From NCBI GenBank assembly GCA_015231915.1, contig JADGAR010000019.1:1-64000 (forward strand): a stretch of DNA of 64,000 bases, given 5' to 3'. The translations under genes were made by a program, and so were the position numbers. Every line of letters begins with the position of its first letter. Position 1 is the stretch's first letter. Under the pieces are notes generated by a model. The model had not been told where the DNA came from and ran no database searches. It worked only from the letters and a program-made list of their open reading frames with translations. Origin of the DNA: Magnetococcales bacterium (GTDB lineage: Bacteria; Pseudomonadota; Magnetococcia; Magnetococcales; Magnetaquicoccaceae). Of this stretch, positions 60,134-64,000 are shown piece by piece.

Positions 60134-61989
60134 AGCCGCGTGCGTGGGTCGTGTGTCTGGCGCTGCCCGGCTGGCTGATCGCGGTGGCCGCGCAAGCTGC
60201 GGACAGCGCCCTGACGGTGCTGGAACAGAACGAAAAGCGGCTCGCCCAGGAGGCCGCCGACGCGGCGGGACGTTTCGGAGCCGACAGCCTCAATACCGCC
60301 ACGGCCCGGCTGCATCTGGCGGAATTTCATATCGCCGGGGGACGGGACAAGGAGGCAAGGACCGCCCTGCGCGAGGTGGTGGCGATTCTGATCAAGCGGC
60401 ATGGGCCGGATCACCCGGATGTGGCGGACCTGCATACCCGGTTGGCGGGGATCGAGTTGCGTCTGGGCGACATGCAGGCCGCGCGGGAATTGCTGGAAGG
60501 AGCGACCGCTGCCCTGGAGCGGCGTCTGGGGGCCGGGCACCTGAATACCGCCAGCGCGCGGATCAATCTGGCCCGACTGCTGTTGAGCGAACCGGACAAA
60601 CACGAGCGCGCGGCGACTCTGCTGGAGGCATCGATTCCGGTGCTGGAACGGACCCTGTGGCCGGAACATCCGAGGGTGGCCGATGCCTGGATGGTCCTGA
60701 CCCGCGTTCGTTTGCTGCAGGGCCGTTTGGAGGAGGCCATCGAGACCGTGGGCAAGGCGGCGCGGATCCGCGAACAGGCCCTGGGTCCGGATGCCCCCCT
60801 GACGGGCGAGGCGCTGCGGGAGCGGGGACGGATCCTGGCGATGCAGGGGGAACACCAGGCCGCAGAGGTGTTTTTGCGTCGGGCCGTGGAGATTCTGGAG
60901 CCGTTCGCCAGGAACGAACCTTTGGAACTGGCCGAGAGTCTGGAACGCCTGGGCGAGTCCCTGGTGGCGCGGGAGCGCCACGGGGAGGCCGAACCACTGT
61001 TTGCGAGGGTGCTGGAACTGCGCGAGCGGAAGTTGGCCGGGGATCACCCCTTGGTGCTGAAGTCCGTGAACGATCTGGCACTGCTGCATTTGACCAAACG
61101 GGAGTTCCCGAAGGCTGCGGCTCTCTTTCGGCGTGCCCTGGAAGCGACCGAAAAGCGTCTGGGCAAGGATCATCTCCAGGTGGCTTTCATTCAGAACAAT
61201 CTGGCGGTGGTCGCCTGGCAGCAGGGGAACAAGGCCGAGGCCGACCCCCTGTTCGAGCGGTCCATGGCCACGGCGGAACGCCATTTCGCCAAGGATGCCC
61301 TGGGCCTGTCGGATTGGTTCGCCAAGTCGGGGGCGATCCTGCTCAAGGAGGGGGTCACGGAGCAGGGGAAGCGTTTTCTGGAGCGCGCCGTGACGCTTCT
61401 GGCCACTGCGTATGGCAAGAATCATCCCGGCGTGGAGAAGATCAGGCGTTCCATCGAAGCGCTGCAAAGCGCAGCACCCGTCGCCCCGGTTGTCCCAGTC
61501 GCGGCGCGGCAACCGGCACCCGCACCGGCACCCGCACCCGCACCCGCACCCGCACCCGCACCCGCACCCGCACCGGCACCCCCCCCCGTTCCTGTCTCCG
61601 TTCCGGTGCCCCTCGACCCGGCCCCTTTGCCGGTGGCCATGCAGGAGGAGGTCACCAAGGCCCTGCTTGCCGCAGCGTCGGCCCCATCCCCCGTGGAGGC
61701 GGTCAAGAGCGCACAGGTCAAACGGCCCTGGCCATCGGACAAGGCGAAATTCGTCCTGCATCTCAGTTGTCTGGCCGTCAACTCGCCGCATCTGCCGCGC
61801 ATGGAGGAGAAGATGACCGCCCTGAAATTGCCGTTTTACCGCAAGATCATCCAGAATGGGGAAAACACCTTCGATTGCGGTTTTTCCGGACCCTACGCCG
61901 AACAGCAGGAGGCCGAGGAGGCCATGGCGCGCATCAAGACCGAGGGGGTCAGCCCCGACCCCATGCTGAAACGGTACACACGCTACTAG
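60130..61989 (+). CDS. Exported TPR protein with Pro-Ala linker and SPOR-like domain
   Basis: The protein is 619 residues from a GTG at 60130, which overlaps the CHAT stop. A signal peptide (VVCLALPGWLIAVAAQA) is followed by TPRs of the same kinesin-light-chain type (about 25-455), an (Ala-Pro)-rich tract coded by an 11-copy six-base repeat, and a C-terminal SPOR-like domain (about 535-619; KFVLHLSCLAVNSPHLPRME, DCGFSGPYAEQQEAEEAMA). SPOR domains bind denuded glycan strands of septal peptidoglycan. It may place its partner protease at the cell wall. No protease motif is present. Confidence 0.85.
   Translation: MKPRAWVVCLALPGWLIAVAAQAADSALTVLEQNEKRLAQEAADAAGRFGADSLNTATARLHLAEFHIAGGRDKEARTALREVVAILIKRHGPDHPDVADLHTRLAGIELRLGDMQAARELLEGATAALERRLGAGHLNTASARINLARLLLSEPDKHERAATLLEASIPVLERTLWPEHPRVADAWMVLTRVRLLQGRLEEAIETVGKAARIREQALGPDAPLTGEALRERGRILAMQGEHQAAEVFLRRAVEILEPFARNEPLELAESLERLGESLVARERHGEAEPLFARVLELRERKLAGDHPLVLKSVNDLALLHLTKREFPKAAALFRRALEATEKRLGKDHLQVAFIQNNLAVVAWQQGNKAEADPLFERSMATAERHFAKDALGLSDWFAKSGAILLKEGVTEQGKRFLERAVTLLATAYGKNHPGVEKIRRSIEALQSAAPVAPVVPVAARQPAPAPAPAPAPAPAPAPAPAPAPPPVPVSVPVPLDPAPLPVAMQEEVTKALLAAASAPSPVEAVKSAQVKRPWPSDKAKFVLHLSCLAVNSPHLPRMEEKMTALKLPFYRKIIQNGENTFDCGFSGPYAEQQEAEEAMARIKTEGVSPDPMLKRYTRY
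61515..61580 (+). repeat. Eleven-copy six-base repeat (CGCACC/GGCACC)
   Basis: Eleven tandem units of six bases, eight CGCACC and three GGCACC, lie in frame in the TPR-SPOR gene and code an Ala-Pro tract. Changes in copy number by slippage would alter linker length two residues at a time without breaking the frame. Confidence 0.92.
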
Positions 61990-62474
61990 AAGACCGTTTC
62001 CGTTGCCGTGGCGATGGTCATCACCACCCCCTCGATGGCCGAAAGGGTTTCCACCAGCATTTCGTTGGTCCGGTCCAGGCGACCGACCAGGATCTCGATC
62101 AGTTGATCCTTGATCTTGTTTTGCAGGGGCAGGGAGAGATTCTCCAGGGTCATCCGCGTCAGGGTGAAACAGACCGTCTCTTCGGTGGCGATCACATCGC
62201 TGATGCGGGGCCGGTTGGTGAGAAACGAGATCTCCCCCACCACCATGCCTGGGGTCAGCGTCGTCAGGATCATGCCTGGCTTGGCCTTTTTCGTGACGAT
62301 GGCCGATCCTTGCAGGAGGATGAACAACGTGCCGTCGATCTCCGTCTCGCGGATCAGGTAATCCCCCTGGTGGTATCTGGCGAAAAAGTGCTCGGAGCAG
62401 AGAATCTGTTTTTTTTCCGCGTCGCTGAAGCGATCGAAGAAACGGATCTTGTCCAGAATGGCTCTTTCGTCCAT
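61986..62474 (-). CDS. Cyclic-nucleotide-binding domain protein (paralogue of 50,046 gene)
   Basis: The protein is 162 residues from the ATG at 62474 (GAGGGGG upstream). It is one CNB domain: IRFFDRFSDAEKKQI, IRETEIDGTLFILLQGSA, GMVVGEISFLTNRPRISDVI and a C-terminal KDQLIEILVGRLDRTNEM helix. It matches the 50,046-50,510 protein along the whole length, sharing FILL-G-A, GE-SFL-R and the I-ILI-RL tail. No output domain is present. Its stop overlaps the convergent TPR-SPOR stop by 4 bases. Confidence 0.88.
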   Translation of the reverse strand: MDERAILDKIRFFDRFSDAEKKQILCSEHFFARYHQGDYLIRETEIDGTLFILLQGSAIVTKKAKPGMILTTLTPGMVVGEISFLTNRPRISDVIATEETVCFTLTRMTLENLSLPLQNKIKDQLIEILVGRLDRTNEMLVETLSAIEGVVMTIATATETVF

Positions 62475-62505
62475 GTGCGTCCCCCTCGTCTGCTGCCGTC
62501 GTGGA

Positions 62506-63174
62506 TCACCAGGTGCGCGGTTCGAAGTCTGCGGCATTGGCCATGCGCAACGTGTCGCCGGTCTGCTCGATCACGAACAGGCCCTGGTTGATGGCAAAGC
62601 GCATGATGTTGTCATCCATCACCATGGCAGCGACCGCGCCATAAACACGGTAACCGGCAAAGCGCGGAAAAAATTCCTTGAAATCGCCCAGGCGCTCCAG
62701 ATGTTCCCGCACATCTCCGACTTCCAGTTTGCTCTTCACTTCCACCAGGACCACGGAGTCGGTATTCACCACGAACAGGTCGATTTCCATCATGCGTCCG
62801 TCCGGCAATCTGGCCTTCACGCGCCGGCTGACCTCATGGACCGGAATGCCGCGTTGCGTAAACAGGGTCTCGCAGGCCGGGGCCACCAGCCCCTCGACGA
62901 ATTCGCCCAGACGCCCGCCAAGCCGATCCAGCTTGCGGTCGGTCTCTTGCATTTGTTTGGAGACCGCTGCGATCTGACGATCGGTCTCCTCGCGCATTGC
63001 ACGGAAATAGCGGTCGAGTTCTGCCCGACGCTCCCGGTCTTCTTGCGCCAGTTCCTGCAACCGGCGATCGAGTTCCATCCGACGTTCCCGGTCCTCGCGG
63101 GCCATCTCCTGGATCTGGCGGTTGGTTTCCCGGATCATCTCCCAGACATCATCGATGGTGGCGGTTTGTGGCAT
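62506..63174 (-). CDS. Coiled-coil PD-(D/E)XK nuclease-like protein (DUF3782-like)
   Basis: The protein is 222 residues from the ATG at 63174 (GGGAGA upstream). The N-terminal half is a long coiled coil with repeated EDRERRxELDR units. The C-terminal half has MEIDLFVVNTDSVVLVEVKSKL (the D...E-V-K form of the PD-(D/E)XK signature, near residue 140), then LERLGDFKEFFPRFAGYRVY. Proteins of this type are widespread in cyanobacteria and some proteobacteria, with unknown function. It lies 31 bases from the CNB gene on the same strand and may be transcribed with it. Confidence 0.83.
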   Translation of the reverse strand: MPQTATIDDVWEMIRETNRQIQEMAREDRERRMELDRRLQELAQEDRERRAELDRYFRAMREETDRQIAAVSKQMQETDRKLDRLGGRLGEFVEGLVAPACETLFTQRGIPVHEVSRRVKARLPDGRMMEIDLFVVNTDSVVLVEVKSKLEVGDVREHLERLGDFKEFFPRFAGYRVYGAVAAMVMDDNIMRFAINQGLFVIEQTGDTLRMANAADFEPRTW

Positions 63175-63260
63175 GGCGGTTCTCCCTGGTTGCGACATCA
63201 TTGGTCACAGCATACCCTGTTCGCCTGGCGAATGAAACAAGAAACGCCATTTTTGAGATG

Positions 63261-64000
63261 TCAAAGGTCCGGAGCGGGGCGTTCCAGTTTTTGCAGGATG
63301 TCGTGATAGTGCCGGATCCGCTGAACGTAGCGCACCGGTTCTGAGCCTCTGGCGTAGCCGTACCGGAGGGTCTTGTAGTACCGCTCCATGGAGAGCAGCG
63401 GCAGGGCCTGCTGGAGGTCCTTCCAGGAGTCCGGGTCCAGGTCCATGCGGCGGGCCAGTTCGCGGGCGTCGAGGATGTGTCCCATGCCGACGTTGTAGGC
63501 GGCCAGGGCAATCCAGGTGCGATCCGGCTCCTGAATCGTCTCCGGCAGCCGGCGCAGCAGATCGGCCAGATACCAGGCCCCCCCCATGATGCTCTCCAGG
63601 GGGTTGCGGCGATTGCGGATGCCCACGTCGTGGGCGGTCATCCGGGTCAGCATCATCAGCCCCTTCACCCCGGTCATGCTCACCGCCTCCGGGTCCCAGT
63701 GGGACTCCTGATAGGCCTGGGCCGCCAGCAGCATCCACGGCGCGCCGTATTTCCGGGAGGCGGTTCGGAACCACTCCCGGTAGGCCCCCAGCCGTTCCTT
63801 GATGCGTTGCAGGAACAATTGGTTGTCCACATAGTCGTACTCCATGTGGTCCTGCTCGACGAAGCTGTAATAGCGTTCGCGAATCTTCTCCAGTTGTCCG
63901 TTGGCGCGCATGACGCGGAACCAGGCGTCCACCTCCCGTTCCAGAAGTCGTGCCTGTTTGGGCAGCATCCAGGCGAGGGAGTGGGGGGAGCCGAGGGTGA
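63261..64000 (-). CDS. mltF: Membrane-bound lytic murein transglycosylase F (C-terminal part; continues beyond window)
   Basis: The frame is open to base 64000, so the N-terminal part is missing. The visible 246 or so residues include the end of the solute-binding-like domain (SPHSLAWMLPKQ; WFRVMRANGQLEKIRERYY) and the lysozyme-like catalytic domain: LLAAQAYQESHWDPEAVS (catalytic Glu in QES), TGVKGLMMLTRMTAHDVG and ALAAYNVGMGHILDAR. It cleaves peptidoglycan glycan strands to 1,6-anhydro products. Normal MltF is about 450-500 residues. It is downstream-facing toward the PD-(D/E)XK gene, 86 bases apart. Confidence 0.92.
   Translation of the reverse strand, partial: TLGSPHSLAWMLPKQARLLEREVDAWFRVMRANGQLEKIRERYYSFVEQDHMEYDYVDNQLFLQRIKERLGAYREWFRTASRKYGAPWMLLAAQAYQESHWDPEAVSMTGVKGLMMLTRMTAHDVGIRNRRNPLESIMGGAWYLADLLRRLPETIQEPDRTWIALAAYNVGMGHILDARELARRMDLDPDSWKDLQQALPLLSMERYYKTLRYGYARGSEPVRYVQRIRHYHDILQKLERPAPDL

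Noticed and set aside
1-64000. CRISPR array near the CHAT gene
   Set aside because: No regularly spaced direct repeats or cas genes are seen; the repeated segments in 56-61 kb are TPR-coding and vary in sequence.
1-64000. Magnetosome (mam/mms) genes
   Set aside because: None of the encoded proteins shows the motifs of that gene set, so placement among magnetotactic bacteria is not supported by marker genes.

Overview
The window is about 64 kb of GC-rich bacterial DNA (roughly 60-65% by eye, with two clearly AT-rich patches). Genes are tightly packed, with many 4-base ATGA/GTGA/TTGA overlaps. The outer-membrane barrel, Yej-type ABC importer parts, MltF, an exported isoaspartyl methyltransferase, DciA and a large set of hybrid kinases and c-di-GMP enzymes indicate a Gram-negative pseudomonadotan. 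The abundance of multi-domain sensors and caspase/CHAT proteins would suit a magnetotactic Magnetococcales-like organism, but no magnetosome gene is present, so that placement is only a guess.

Layout. (1) 1-4 kb: end of an unknown gene, a stand-alone receiver, a small membrane protein and a GGDEF-EAL protein. (2) 4-6.2 kb: two overlapping membrane-fusion (HlyD-like) proteins, the second with a cytoplasmic N-terminal domain. (3) 6.2-7.8 kb: an AT-rich scar with a tiny DUF3606 gene, a broken nucleotidyltransferase and an Rpn-type nuclease gene. (4) 8-13 kb: a 1673-residue hybrid kinase with two complete kinase cores and six receivers. (5) 13-30 kb: a surface-glycan locus with a TPR-glycosyltransferase, DciA, a deacetylase, wecB, a neuB-SDR-SDR-(hicB)-neuA-transferase operon on the minus strand, and more transferases. 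It is interrupted at 18.2-20.6 kb by an AT-rich gene for a two-nuclease-like protein that looks like a defence gene. (6) 30-36 kb: cold-shock protein, a kinase fragment-like protein, and a solute-binding protein/hybrid kinase pair. (7) 35.6-40 kb: an operon of exported isoaspartyl methyltransferase, a polytopic spermidine-synthase-like protein and an alpha/beta-hydrolase. (8) 40-47 kb: MFS transporter, small membrane proteins, HicB, tRNA-Leu(CAG), a MEMO-AMMECR1 fusion, and YejA/YejB without YejE/YejF. (9) 47-51 kb: histidine kinase plus HD-GYP regulator, a cyclic-nucleotide-binding protein and an Hpt protein. (10) 51.5-62 kb: an outer-membrane barrel with its own promoter and terminator, then a WD40-caspase, a TPR-CHAT protease and a TPR-SPOR protein, all with export signals. 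(11) 62-64 kb: a second cyclic-nucleotide-binding paralogue, a coiled-coil PD-(D/E)XK protein and the C-terminal part of MltF.

The most unusual system is the exported WD40-caspase / TPR-CHAT / TPR-SPOR gene set at 52,955-61,989. It puts two predicted caspase-fold cysteine proteases and a peptidoglycan-targeted TPR scaffold in the cell envelope, and two paralogous cyclic-nucleotide-binding genes bracket the region. The second is the AT-rich Mrr-like/PIN-like protein at 18,158-20,356.
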